Part shown: in pieces, positions 16,793 to 25,613 of the stretch
How positions within the stretch are numbered: position 1 is the first letter of the stretch
How the letters are laid out: each line of letters begins with the position of its first letter
NCBI GenBank assembly: GCA_937876225.1
Contig: CALFIC010000198.1
Coordinates: 1 to 64,000 of the forward strand
DNA: 64,000 nucleotides
Source: an uncultured Chloroflexota bacterium
GTDB taxonomy: Bacteria; Chloroflexota; Chloroflexia; Chloroflexales; Roseiflexaceae
Direction: 5' to 3'
Position numbers and translations under genes: made by a program
Notes under the pieces: generated by a model
Seen by the model: the letters and a program-made list of their open reading frames with translations, nothing else
The model's database searches: none
Told to the model about the DNA's origin: nothing

Positions 16793-17707
16793 TTAGGGGC
16801 ATTGATTGGCAAAATCAACCACATCGGTAATCAATTGTCCTGGGTTTTGGGTCAAGGTATAAAACAACAATTCCGAATGGCCACGACCGGGGTAGACATG
16901 CAGATCAGCCTTGACACCGGCTTTTTGTAACGCTGCCACAAAATCTTGGGACATTTGCAGTGGCACAGTTTCGTCGGCATCGCCGTGGATGAGCAACATT
17001 GGTGGTAAATCGGCGCGAATATAAGTGGTCGGTGATGTGGCAGTGAAGTTGGCTTGACCACCCATGACCGCCGTCATCACCGGTGCGGTACGGCCATGTG
17101 CTTGCTCGAACGCGTATTGGGCATTGATATCATAGACACCACTGATGCCATAATAGCCACAAATCTCAGCACTACTATGCTTATATTTGGCCAATACTGA
17201 GGGATCCATAAAAGCCATGGCACTGAGTTGCGCCCCAGCAGATTGGCCACCGAGGATGATGCGCTTGGAGTTCCCACTATATTGATCGATGTTCTCGATA
17301 GTCCAACTCACCGCAGCCGCCACATCATCAATCATGCCAGGATAGGTAGCATCGGGGTGCAGTTTGTAGGTGGGTACCACCACAACCATACCCAGTGGGA
17401 CCAGTTTTTGAGCAACGAGGGCATACAACTCTTTGTCGCCACTGTTCCAGCCCCCACCATAGATATAAATGACTACAGGGTAATTACCGGGTTTTTCGGG
17501 GCGATAGATGTCGAGGCGTTGATGTTCGGCGGGCCCATAGGCGATGTTTTTGGTGATAAACGGGTATTCAGCATAATAGGCTTTGCCAATCCGTGCCACA
17601 TTGAGTAATTTGATGTTAAATACAATTGGCTCGCGATAAATAATCCCAACGATTACAATAATCGCAAATAATCCCCACAAGATATTGCGCCACGGCAATC
17701 CACGCAT
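16793..17707 (-). CDS. Alpha/beta hydrolase, esterase/lipase-like, membrane anchored
   Basis: A 304-residue hydrolase of the BD-FAE/esterase (COG0657-like) group. An N-terminal hydrophobic helix (WGLFAIIVIVGIIY) anchors or exports it. The oxyanion motif appears as YIYGGGWNSGDKE (HGGGW-type, with Tyr in place of His), the nucleophile elbow is GGQSAGAQ, the acid lies in IHGDADETVP, and the His is in GRGHSELL. The substrate is probably a short acyl ester. The ATG at 17707 is used; a GTG at 17710 is one codon upstream. It converges on the unknown gene with about 37 bases between and is not tightly linked to the sugar operon upstream. Confidence 0.82.
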   Translation of the reverse strand: MRGLPWRNILWGLFAIIVIVGIIYREPIVFNIKLLNVARIGKAYYAEYPFITKNIAYGPAEHQRLDIYRPEKPGNYPVVIYIYGGGWNSGDKELYALVAQKLVPLGMVVVVPTYKLHPDATYPGMIDDVAAAVSWTIENIDQYSGNSKRIILGGQSAGAQLSAMAFMDPSVLAKYKHSSAEICGYYGISGVYDINAQYAFEQAHGRTAPVMTAVMGGQANFTATSPTTYIRADLPPMLLIHGDADETVPLQMSQDFVAALQKAGVKADLHVYPGRGHSELLFYTLTQNPGQLITDVVDFANQCP

Positions 17708-17844
17708 CACACACTCACTCTCTTTGATAGCGAACCATTACTATTGTACCAATATCGCACCGTACCGTTGTCAGGTGGCTCATTCACGCAGCGCGCGACG
17801 CCTTTTTCACAAAAGAAAAATCACATACATATACAAATTAATCA

Positions 17845-19242
17845 TTATGTATAGTTAAAACAACAGACGGGAGAAAAAGCCGCGCCATCACTCGAGCCGG
17901 CAAACACCAAACCACTGCCATGGATTTGGGCGATGCGGTGTACGTGGGCCAACGCATCGGGACGCCCAAGTACCGCCACGGTGCCACCACTGCCGCCACC
18001 AGTAATTTTGGCGCCAAACAGGCCATGGGCGGGACCCAAGGCGCGTACCGCCGCCACGATGGCATCGGTGGCTGCAGACCCCAAACCACAGGCACTATAG
18101 CTGGCATGCGATTGATACATCAGCTCACCGAGTAATTCGGCAACCTGGTTGTTTTGGGTATCGGCGGCCAACAATTGGCCAAAGGTACGCACACGGTGAT
18201 GCTCGGCGATGGGGTGATAGGTGGGTTGGCGCACGGCATAGGTACGTTGCGGATCGATAGTGGTGATAGCATCGCTGGTGGCGCCGTAGCGGGCTACAAA
18301 GTCAGCCCCAGTCAATTGCACCGGCAGGGAATCGGCATAGGATTGGACAAACTCCGAAGGGGTGAGATTAGCCAGATACCCACCCCACCGGGTATCGGCG
18401 ATGACGGCGCGGCCGTCTGTGATGGTCACCGGGGTCTGGGTGATATCAGCGATGATGCGATACCCCATAAACGCTCCTACCCGTACCGAGCCATAATCGG
18501 CGCCCGATACGGCATGACGCACCCCCGAATCAATCCCCCAGACCATTAGGTCGGCAGGGATGACCACGGGTTCGAGGAGTTCGGCGGGTTGGCAGCGCAA
18601 TGCGAGGAGCTGATTGGCGCGGCCACACGCCGAGGTCATCTGATCCATGATGCCACAGGGCGCGCCAACGATGTAATTTTCGACCATTTGGCTCCAAATA
18701 GCCAACGTCCGCCCATCGCAAGGGTAGTTGGCCATGGCGAGTACGGCGCGCATGGTGGCGACTTCGACGGCCGCCGAAGAGCTGACCCCTTTGCCCAACG
18801 GCACACTCGAATCGACCACAATGGTCATCCCCTGGGGAAAGTGTAGGTTGGCCTCACGTGCTAATACCGGCAATACCCCCGCCATGTAGGCAGCCCAGGC
18901 CATTTGTGGCTGGCGTTGCAAATAGCTCCGGACGGTAGCGTATTCGCCATCGAGGGCACTGGCGACGAATTGGGCCCGAAAGTGGTTTTGGAGTTCAGTA
19001 GCCCGGCTCACCACCACCACTTGCCCGTCAGTGCGCGGTTGTACCAACGCCAAGGCACTGACATCGAGGGGGAGTTGGAGCACCAGCGATCCCGAATAAT
19101 CGGCGATACCGCCCATCACATCAAGGCGCCCGGGGGCACGTGCCACCCAAGCTGGCTGTTGGGGATCGGCGTATTGAGTCAACAATGCGTCAATGCGTGG
19201 ATCACGCAGGGATTGCGCAGAATGCGCGTTGCTATGCCACAT
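17845..19242 (-). CDS. GHMP kinase resembling L-arabinokinase / galactokinase
   Basis: A 465-residue sugar kinase of the GHMP superfamily. The N-terminal motif is APGRLDVMGGIADYSGS, which corresponds to the galactokinase GR-x-NLIGEHTDY region but closely matches the plant L-arabinokinase (ARA1) kinase domain. The ATP loop is VPLGKGVSSSAAVEVATM, VGAPCGIMDQMTSACG and WGIDSGVRHAVSGADY follow, and the C-terminal GHMP motif is KITGGGSGG. These stretches agree with ARA1 over long blocks as I remember them. It lies downstream of galT and overlaps the IMPase-like gene by 11 bases, with GGAGG 7 bases before the ATG. It may phosphorylate galactose in a Leloir-like route or L-arabinose; sequence alone cannot decide. 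Confidence 0.85.
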   Translation of the reverse strand: MWHSNAHSAQSLRDPRIDALLTQYADPQQPAWVARAPGRLDVMGGIADYSGSLVLQLPLDVSALALVQPRTDGQVVVVSRATELQNHFRAQFVASALDGEYATVRSYLQRQPQMAWAAYMAGVLPVLAREANLHFPQGMTIVVDSSVPLGKGVSSSAAVEVATMRAVLAMANYPCDGRTLAIWSQMVENYIVGAPCGIMDQMTSACGRANQLLALRCQPAELLEPVVIPADLMVWGIDSGVRHAVSGADYGSVRVGAFMGYRIIADITQTPVTITDGRAVIADTRWGGYLANLTPSEFVQSYADSLPVQLTGADFVARYGATSDAITTIDPQRTYAVRQPTYHPIAEHHRVRTFGQLLAADTQNNQVAELLGELMYQSHASYSACGLGSAATDAIVAAVRALGPAHGLFGAKITGGGSGGTVAVLGRPDALAHVHRIAQIHGSGLVFAGSSDGAAFSPVCCFNYT

Positions 19243-20263
19243 GGTCGTCCTCCAATTGCATGTCGTGGGCCTGCAAGGCCTGTTGGAGTGCGGGGAGTAA
19301 CCGGGCGGCTAATGTACTGTTCGCCACTGCCACCCACGATACGCCACTCTGGACATCGAGGGGGGCATCGAGCGGTTGACCGTTAGCCTTGCAAACTATC
19401 GCCCCGGCTTCACGGGCGATTAGTTCGGTACACATATCGTAGGGGTGGCAACAGAGCATCGGCGTTTCGCCGTGGCGCTGTGCGGGGGGCAACAACAGCG
19501 GACGCACATCGGCCAACCAGCGGTCGTGCCCCATCAAAATCTCGTAGAGTTGACCGCCGGTGGAAATATACTGGTCTTCAAACGACAACGCTCGCCCTTG
19601 GGGTGCTTCACCCAACAATTGCGTGGTCAGTAAATCATCGACGGCGGCGAGGCGAGCCCGTTCGCCGGGGAAGAAGCGGGCAATATTGCCGAATCCATTC
19701 AAAATCGTGGTAGCTTGCGAGGGACGAATAGGCAGTGATTGAGTAGTAGCCGTGATGCGGTTGAAGCGACTTGCATGCGCACCGTGGCCGGCTATGGCCC
19801 ACAACGTGTCACACAAATGTTGTTTGACGAGGGGAATTTCGGTCATCACTGCCAGGCCAATGTCGCGCAAATTCGTGTGGGCACCACGGTAGGGTGCCAC
19901 GCCGGTCAATATCCACGCCGAGCGTTTCTGGTACATCAAGCCGCGGGTGCCGTCGATCGGGTCGACGATGATGACCAGCTCAAGGGCAGATTCGGCCACA
20001 CCAGTGGGGAAGTCGTGGACGCCGTCGTGGCCAAGGCCTTCGGCGACCAAGCGGAAGTTGTAGTGCTGGGCCAGATCGGCAAACTGCGTCAGCAACACCG
20101 CTTCGGAAACGCGGTCGATTGCATAGATGGTGTCACCACCTTCAAACGCCGTGACGGTAGCCATCTGTTCGAGCGCAGTGGCTTCGCAGGCCTGCACGAC
20201 GGCATCACGGATGGCGCAGTGGATGCGTTGTAGTGCTTGGAGCAAAAATTCCGGGTTGCGCAT
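19232..20263 (-). CDS. Inositol monophosphatase-family protein in galT operon
   Basis: A 343-residue member of the IMPase/FBPase metal-dependent phosphatase superfamily. The metal-binding motif is VDPIDGTRGLMY near residue 101, preceded by AEGLGHDG where the family's first metal Glu usually sits. A C-terminal segment (HPYDMCTELIAREAGAIVCK) corresponds to the second metal site (WD-x-A-type), with Asp retained. The protein is longer than common IMPases (~265 aa) and has an insert between. Its ATG overlaps the galT stop (TAATG), and its 3' end overlaps the kinase start, so translation is coupled. Probably dephosphorylates a sugar phosphate of the same pathway. Confidence 0.78.
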   Translation of the reverse strand: MRNPEFLLQALQRIHCAIRDAVVQACEATALEQMATVTAFEGGDTIYAIDRVSEAVLLTQFADLAQHYNFRLVAEGLGHDGVHDFPTGVAESALELVIIVDPIDGTRGLMYQKRSAWILTGVAPYRGAHTNLRDIGLAVMTEIPLVKQHLCDTLWAIAGHGAHASRFNRITATTQSLPIRPSQATTILNGFGNIARFFPGERARLAAVDDLLTTQLLGEAPQGRALSFEDQYISTGGQLYEILMGHDRWLADVRPLLLPPAQRHGETPMLCCHPYDMCTELIAREAGAIVCKANGQPLDAPLDVQSGVSWVAVANSTLAARLLPALQQALQAHDMQLEDDHVA

Positions 20264-21309
20264 TATTGCACCTCACTGGCACGGTAATGAATCGGTGCCA
20301 CCGCTTGTAGCGCAGCAGCAGTTGCTTCGGGAGCCGTATCGCTCAAAAAATTCCCACCGCCGATTTCGGGGCCAGCCAAGTATTTGAGTAAATCGGGGCG
20401 GCGCAATGGGGGATGAAAGGCCACAAAAGCATGAAAAAACGGCATCTGACTGCCATCGGTTGGTGCTTGGTGGATCGACATTACATAGGGGAATGACATT
20501 TGCCACAAATTATCAAACCGGATGGTCACGGCGCTAATTGCCTGCGCCAGTGATTGTGATTCGGCGGCGTTGAGGCCATACAAATGCGATACGGTGCGCT
20601 TGGGCACCACATAGACTTCGTAGGCGTAGCGCGCAAAGTAGGGCACAAAGGCGATGGTATGGTCGTCTTCGTACAAAATGCGGCGCCCGTCTTGTTGCTC
20701 GGCGGAGATGATTTCGTGCATCAAGACCCGATTGTGGTCATGCCAAAAGCGCTGAGCGGCAAACAGCTCGGTTTCCATGGTTTTGAAGACAAAATTGGTG
20801 GCATAGACTTGGCCGTGGGGATGCGGATTGGATACCCCTACCACGGCCCCTTTGTTTTCAAAACAGAGCACATGATTGACTTCGGGGCGTTGGCCGAGGT
20901 CGTAGGTTTGTTGTTGCCAGACTTGGACGACATCAGTGATTGCTGCTGGCGTCATTTCCGCGAGGGTTTGGTTGTGAGCCGGACTAAAACAAATAACGCG
21001 GGCAATACCATCAGCACGGCGGGCGCGGTAGGGCCACGGCGGGGTAACGGGAGGTGGCGCGAGTGGGCCGACACAAGGGTGGTCGTTGTCAAAGACATAG
21101 ACGCCACCGTAGCTGGGATTTTGATTGCCACTCACACGCAAATTGCCGGGGCAGAGATAACAAGTAGGATCATAGACGGGGTCACGAGGGGGCAAGGTAG
21201 TCACTGTTTGGCCAATCCACGGGCGATTTTGGCGATGGGCAGCCACAATGACCCATTCTTCGCGGAGCGGATGCCAGCGTTCTTCCCATATACCATGATG
21301 TTGTGTCAT
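20263..21309 (-). CDS. galT: Galactose-1-phosphate uridylyltransferase-like protein
   Basis: A 348-residue HIT-superfamily GalT. The catalytic motif is NPHPHGQ, preceded by [11 protein letters not shown], and YLCPGN near residue 60 carries the Cys of the zinc site. [19 protein letters not shown] near the C-terminus matches GalT. It would exchange UMP between UDP-glucose and hexose-1-phosphate. The start is ATG 21309 (MTQHHG) because AAGGAAG lies 7 bases before it; an in-frame start at 21342 is possible. First gene of the galT / IMPase / kinase operon. No galE or mutarotase is in the window. Confidence 0.92.
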   Translation of the reverse strand: MTQHHGIWEERWHPLREEWVIVAAHRQNRPWIGQTVTTLPPRDPVYDPTCYLCPGNLRVSGNQNPSYGGVYVFDNDHPCVGPLAPPPVTPPWPYRARRADGIARVICFSPAHNQTLAEMTPAAITDVVQVWQQQTYDLGQRPEVNHVLCFENKGAVVGVSNPHPHGQVYATNFVFKTMETELFAAQRFWHDHNRVLMHEIISAEQQDGRRILYEDDHTIAFVPYFARYAYEVYVVPKRTVSHLYGLNAAESQSLAQAISAVTIRFDNLWQMSFPYVMSIHQAPTDGSQMPFFHAFVAFHPPLRRPDLLKYLAGPEIGGGNFLSDTAPEATAAALQAVAPIHYRASEVQ

Positions 21310-21359
21310 CGCAAGCTTCCTTGTATGCGTAGTGCTTCCCACAGAATAACAGAACCGGC

Positions 21360-21365
21360 TATAAT
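21360..21365 (+). promoter_or_regulatory. -10 box for the thiamin pyrophosphokinase gene
   Basis: TATAAT in the context CCGGCTATAATAGAG, 49 bases before the GTG start. The -35 region is weak (TTCCCA at 21336-21341 with an 18-base spacer). It lies in the divergent gap shared with galT. Confidence 0.4.
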
Positions 21366-21414
21366 AGAGCGATAATCAACATCTCGTTATTATTCTATAC
21401 AAGTATACGGTACC

Positions 21415-22059
21415 GTGCGCATAGTAATTGTCGCCAATGCTCCTGTCAACGCTGATGCGCGGCTTCCGCAGATTGCCGCTACCGCAGATTATATTATTGC
21501 CGCTGATGGTGGTGCCCAATCACTCGCCGTAGCGGGAATTGTGCCCCATTTACTCATCGGTGATCTCGATTCACTGCGTGATGACCATGTCGATTGGCTC
21601 ATCACACAAGGGGTTGAAGTGCAACGCTATGCACGTGAAAAAGACGAAACCGACCTCGAACTCGCGTTATTGGCCGCCGTGGCGCGCAATGCCAGCCATA
21701 TTGATTTGTTTTGTGTGCTCGGTGGGCGCTGGGATCATACCGTTGCAACCATCGCGATGCTTTGTTTGCCGATGCTCATCGGACGCACCGTGCGGATTTT
21801 TGCGGATGGACAGACACTGGCGATAGTGCGTGACCATATTCTGCTTGATGGCCCCGTCACACGCACGGTATCACTGATACCGTTGACGCCAACGGTCGAT
21901 GGAATCACGACGACCGGACTGGCCTATCCGCTCGAGTGTGCCACGCTCTATTTCGAACGGTCGCGGGGGGTAAGTAATGTTGTCACCCACATGCCCGCGA
22001 GCGTACACGTGCAATCGGGGGTTTTGTTGGTGGTGCAACACGAGCATCCTGTTGATTGA
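21415..22059 (+). CDS. thiN: Thiamin pyrophosphokinase
   Basis: A 214-residue TPK that makes thiamin diphosphate from thiamin and ATP. Motifs include IIAADGGAQSL near residue 30, LIGDLDSL near residue 50 (metal-binding Asp residues), REKDETDLELAL near residue 78, and VLGGRWDHTVATI, the family's GG-R-x-DH signature. The C-terminal beta domain ends in VSNVVTHMPASVHVQSG, another family mark. The start is a GTG at 21415 with no strong ribosome site. Transcribed divergently from galT; no other thiamin gene nearby. Confidence 0.93.
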   Translation: MRIVIVANAPVNADARLPQIAATADYIIAADGGAQSLAVAGIVPHLLIGDLDSLRDDHVDWLITQGVEVQRYAREKDETDLELALLAAVARNASHIDLFCVLGGRWDHTVATIAMLCLPMLIGRTVRIFADGQTLAIVRDHILLDGPVTRTVSLIPLTPTVDGITTTGLAYPLECATLYFERSRGVSNVVTHMPASVHVQSGVLLVVQHEHPVD

Positions 22060-22511
22060 TGGCACAAACTACCCATAGAATAATGGGCGTATTTGCACTA
22101 TCTGCCGCACCCTAAAATTGTACACGTATCACAATTCATGCGTGTATCGGTTTTTTGTTTTTGCTCAAAAAATCATTTAGATTACTGAATATCTGGACAT
22201 TTACCGCGTTAGAATGGCGTTTTTGGGGATTTAATAAAAATACATATACGCAACAAATAGATAGTGTAAATATTTTTTGGGCGTGATTCGTGATTCACAA
22301 TAGTAATAAATAATGTACGTTACTAAACACTATTGCAGTTCTTGTAAAACTATGCTACACTACAAACAAGATTGGTGGTCCATACATATGTGTGAGTGTT
22401 TTTTATTCTAGGCCCTCATTATTGTGTTTAGATCACGCCAATTCCCTGGTCCGCGCATACCAGTCTCCCCCCAGGAAAAATCCACCCATAGGAATTAGAG
22501 GAGAGCTAGCG
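22060..22511. other. Long AT-rich gap upstream of the zinc-ribbon gene
   Basis: The gap holds a weak 5-bp hairpin just after thiN (22072-22087), an AT-rich stretch (about 22140-22320) with no gene, the promoter at 22333-22361, and a ~140-base transcribed leader. No RNA gene or riboswitch fold was recognised, though the long leader would allow one. Confidence 0.55.
22333..22361 (+). promoter_or_regulatory. Sigma-70-type promoter of the zinc-ribbon gene
   Basis: TTGCAG (22333-22338), a 17-base spacer and TACACT (22356-22361). Initiation near 22368 would give a leader of about 144 bases before the ATG at 22512, unusually long for this window. Confidence 0.55.
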
Positions 22512-22847
22512 ATGAGCTACGCTGACAAGACACTGAATTGTCGCGATTGCGGAACACCATTTGTGTTCACCGCAGGCGAACAAGAGTTCTACGCCCAAAA
22601 GGGCTTCACCAACGAGCCGACCCGTTGCCAACCTTGCCGTCAACAACGCAAGTCACAGATGAACGGTCGCGGCAGCGACAACGGCGGTGGTTACCGCGAG
22701 CGCCCAATGAGTGGCGGTTCACGTGAACAATTCACCACCACCTGTGCCGGCTGCGGCAAAGAGGCCACCGTGCCCTTTGTACCCCGCAACAACAAGCCCG
22801 TATACTGCGACGACTGCTTCCAAGATCAGCGCCGCGGTAGCCGGTAA
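22512..22847 (+). CDS. Small double zinc-ribbon protein
   Basis: A 111-residue protein with two treble-clef/ribbon units. The first is CRDCGTPFVFTAGEQEFY followed by CQPCRQQRK, a pattern of the zf-trcl/CxxC-x-CxxC group often annotated as zinc-ribbon domain proteins. The second is CAGCGKEATVPFVP followed by CDDCF. The Gly/Arg/Ser-rich linker (GRGSDNGGGYRERP) suggests RNA or nucleic-acid contact. The start is ATG 22512 with GAGGAGA 6 bases upstream. Monocistronic with its own promoter and terminator. Likely well expressed; exact role unknown. Confidence 0.82.
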   Translation: MSYADKTLNCRDCGTPFVFTAGEQEFYAQKGFTNEPTRCQPCRQQRKSQMNGRGSDNGGGYRERPMSGGSREQFTTTCAGCGKEATVPFVPRNNKPVYCDDCFQDQRRGSR

Positions 22848-22901
22848 TCGCTCAGTCTAACCATTGAGCACTCACGTTATTTGTCCATAGACCAGGGAAG
22901 A

Positions 22902-22935
22902 CAACCCGAGCGGAAGGCGCGATTCGCTCGGGTTG
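22902..22935 (+). terminator. Hairpin after the zinc-ribbon gene
   Basis: CAACCCGAGCG (22902-22912) and its complement (22925-22935) with a 12-base loop, followed by GCATTT. Located 54 bases after the stop. Confidence 0.65.
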
Positions 22936-22950
22936 GCATTTACAAGAAGT

Positions 22951-22978
22951 CCCCGTTACGAGGTATCTCGTAACGGGG
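22951..22978. terminator. Second hairpin, probable hppA terminator
   Basis: Perfect 12-bp arms 22951-22962 and 22967-22978 with a GTAT loop, 20 bases beyond the hppA stop. With the hairpin at 22902-22935 it isolates the two convergent genes. Confidence 0.7.
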
Positions 22979-22998
22979 ATTATGTGTTTTAGCCTAAT

Positions 22999-25287
22999 TT
23001 ACATGGCTTGGGCGGGCTTCTTGGAGCGCCAAATCGACCAAATCAACCCTGCCGCACAGATAACCATCATCACCATCACGGTGGGACTCATGGCACTACC
23101 CGCAGGACGGGATGCCACGATAATCGGGGCGATAATCAACGACACTAGATTCATGACTTTGATCATGGGGTTCAACGCAGGGCCAGCAGTATCTTTGAGC
23201 GGGTCACCGACGGTATCACCGACCACGGCTGCTTTGTGTGGCTCAGAGTGTTTGCCGCCGTAGTTGCCTTCTTCGATATACTTTTTGGCGTTATCCCAGG
23301 CACCACCGGCGTTGGATTGATAGACGGCCAACAGTTGGCCCGACAAAATCACACCCGCCAAGAAGCCACCCAATGCTTCGACACCCAGCATAAAACCGAC
23401 AATCATCGGAATGACGACGGCCATAATCCCCAGACCGAGCAGTTCTTTTTGGGCGGCAGCGGTCGAAATACTGACGGCCCGAGCATAGTCAGGCAACACG
23501 GTCCCTTCCATGATGCCGGGGATTTTGAATTGGCGCCGCACTTCGTTGACGATTTCGGCGGCGGCTCGAGCTACCGCACGAATCATCAATGACGAAAAGA
23601 GAAACGGCACTGCGCCACCGACCAACAAGCCAATAAAGACCAACGGCGACGACACATTGACCCCTTGCATGATGGCTTGACCAAGCTGGGCTTGAACTTT
23701 GCCGACATCGGTCAAAAATGAGCCAAACAAGGCCACGGCGGCAATCACCGCCGAGCCGATGGCAATGCCTTTGGTGACGGCTTTGGTGGTGTTACCGACG
23801 GCATCGAGATCATCCATGACGGCACGAGCGTTTTTGTCGAGACCCGACATTTCGCCGATGCCGTTGGCATTGTCCGAAATAGGACCAAATGAGTCCATCG
23901 AAATAGTATTACCGGTGAGCGTCAACATGCCGATACCGGTGAGTGACACCCCGTACAAAATCGCCGTGAATTGGGTGGCGAGTGGTTCACCACTATAAAT
24001 CACCACCGAAGCCAAAATCGCCACACCGATGACGATAGCTGACCACGTGCTTGATTCCATCCCCAAGGCCGTCCCCGACAAAATATTGGTAGCAGCACCG
24101 GTTTGGGAGGCGGCACTGACTTCTTTGACCGGAGCATAATGAGTCGATGTGAAGTACTCGGTTAATTTGTCGAGGGCAATGGCCAACACCACACCCGATA
24201 CCGTAGCGAGGAAGGGCTTCCAGTCAACCAAGCCGGTAGCTAGGTCAACCATGTAGTATTGGGTGATAGCGGCAAACCCAGCGACGGCGACGGCGGCCGC
24301 CAAATAGAAACCACGATTCATGGCACCCATGGCATCGCGTTTTTGTTCGTCAGTACGCACAATCAGATTACCGATGAGCGAGGCAATGACGCCAATACCA
24401 CGCAAAATCAACGGGAAGATAACATAGTGCATGTCGTATTTGCCATCACCCATCGTGCCACTCGTGGCATCACCAAGCACTAATCCGAGGATCAGGGCCG
24501 AGACAATGGTCACTTCGAAGCTTTCGAAGACGTCGGCAGCCATCCCGGCACAGTCACCGACATTGTCGCCCACCAAGTCGGCGATGACGGCGGCGTTGCG
24601 GGGATCGTCTTCGGGGATACCAGCTTCGACTTTGCCGACGAGGTCGGCACCCACATCGGCGGCTTTGGTGTAGATACCGCCACCGACGCGCATAAATAAG
24701 GCAATCAGCGAGCCACCAAAGCCAAAGCCCAGCAAGGCATCGGGGGCACTGATATCAAATACCATAAAAATAAGCGTCCCGCCCAACAGCCCTAAACCCA
24801 CGGTCAGCATACCGGTGACCGTACCCGAGCGATAGGCGACTTGCAAGGCAGGGTTATAACCGATACGTGAGGCTGCAGCCACACGGACGTTGCCTTCGAC
24901 AGCCACATTCATACCGACATATCCGACGGTATACGAAAAGAGTGACCCCATCAAAAAGGCGATAGCACGACCAATTGCGACCCACCACAACGCGGTTTGG
25001 GCATCACCAAAGCGCAATACGGCTTCGGCAGTGGGGGGGATAACCAACACGCTTGCACCAAGCACAAACGTGAGCACCGTAATCAAAATCACAATGGTAC
25101 GGAATTGTTGGCTGAGGTAGGCATTGGCGCCAGATTTAATGAAACCCCACACTTCTTGCATGCGTGCGGTACCTTTGTCTTGGGCGATGATCTGCGCCCG
25201 CAAGATAAAGGCATACGCAATGCCAAGGAGCGAGAGCCCGAGCACCACCCAGACGGCCGACTGTTCGAACATGGTTAGTTTGTTCAT
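22999..25287 (-). CDS. hppA: Membrane-bound H+-translocating pyrophosphatase (K+-independent type)
   Basis: A 762-residue integral membrane pump (about 16 helices) that hydrolyses pyrophosphate and exports protons. The substrate-binding signature DVGADLVGKVEAGIPEDDPR is intact, followed by DNVGDCAGMAADVFES. A C-terminal GDTVGDPLKDTAGPALN site is also present. The segment GNTTKAVTKGIAIGSA carries Lys at the position where K+-dependent enzymes have Ala, which marks the K+-independent class. The start is ATG 25287 (MNKLTM) with AGAGGAA 5 bases upstream; the frame opens 24 codons earlier without support. In phototrophs such pumps use biosynthetic PPi to maintain the proton gradient. Monocistronic. 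Confidence 0.96.
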   Translation of the reverse strand: MNKLTMFEQSAVWVVLGLSLLGIAYAFILRAQIIAQDKGTARMQEVWGFIKSGANAYLSQQFRTIVILITVLTFVLGASVLVIPPTAEAVLRFGDAQTALWWVAIGRAIAFLMGSLFSYTVGYVGMNVAVEGNVRVAAASRIGYNPALQVAYRSGTVTGMLTVGLGLLGGTLIFMVFDISAPDALLGFGFGGSLIALFMRVGGGIYTKAADVGADLVGKVEAGIPEDDPRNAAVIADLVGDNVGDCAGMAADVFESFEVTIVSALILGLVLGDATSGTMGDGKYDMHYVIFPLILRGIGVIASLIGNLIVRTDEQKRDAMGAMNRGFYLAAAVAVAGFAAITQYYMVDLATGLVDWKPFLATVSGVVLAIALDKLTEYFTSTHYAPVKEVSAASQTGAATNILSGTALGMESSTWSAIVIGVAILASVVIYSGEPLATQFTAILYGVSLTGIGMLTLTGNTISMDSFGPISDNANGIGEMSGLDKNARAVMDDLDAVGNTTKAVTKGIAIGSAVIAAVALFGSFLTDVGKVQAQLGQAIMQGVNVSSPLVFIGLLVGGAVPFLFSSLMIRAVARAAAEIVNEVRRQFKIPGIMEGTVLPDYARAVSISTAAAQKELLGLGIMAVVIPMIVGFMLGVEALGGFLAGVILSGQLLAVYQSNAGGAWDNAKKYIEEGNYGGKHSEPHKAAVVGDTVGDPLKDTAGPALNPMIKVMNLVSLIIAPIIVASRPAGSAMSPTVMVMMVICAAGLIWSIWRSKKPAQAM

Positions 25288-25417
25288 GAGTTCCTCTTTG
25301 ATCTCAAGTACGGATGTGGCGACATTGCCAAGCAAACTCACCATTGCGACAACAGCCAATTGACGACCAACAGAGTAATATTGGGCGCATATACTATTGT
25401 ACGTAGGGAGTGCGCTT

Positions 25418-25447
25418 ATTCTAGCATAGCCAAGAATTATTCTGCAA
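25418..25447 (-). promoter_or_regulatory. hppA promoter
   Basis: On the minus strand TTGCAG (25447-25442), an 18-base spacer and TAGAAT (25423-25418). The leader to the ATG at 25287 would be about 124 bases. Confidence 0.45.
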
Positions 25448-25538
25448 TATAGAATTACAATCTCACAACAAAACCTACGCTAATCCAATGCATATTGTGC
25501 GCCAATATGTATTGGAGCCCTGTCACATATGGCACCGC

Positions 25539-25544
25539 TATAAT
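25539..25544 (+). promoter_or_regulatory. -10 box upstream of the His-rich membrane pair
   Basis: TATAAT in the context ACCGCTATAAT, which is shared with the element at 44976-44981 upstream of an unrelated dehydrogenase. The -35 is unclear. Confidence 0.35.
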
Positions 25545-25613
25545 CAAAACCTAAGGCACAAATCACATGATGTGCTATGATATTGTCACGTTCATCTACA
25601 CAGAATCATAATT

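Larger units (their letters stand above)
25288..25613. other. Divergent gap between hppA and the His-rich membrane pair
   Basis: About 326 bases holding the hppA promoter (25418-25447, minus) and a TATAAT at 25539-25544 for the plus-strand pair. The palindrome CACATGATGTG lies at about 25566-25576. No gene seen. Confidence 0.5.
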
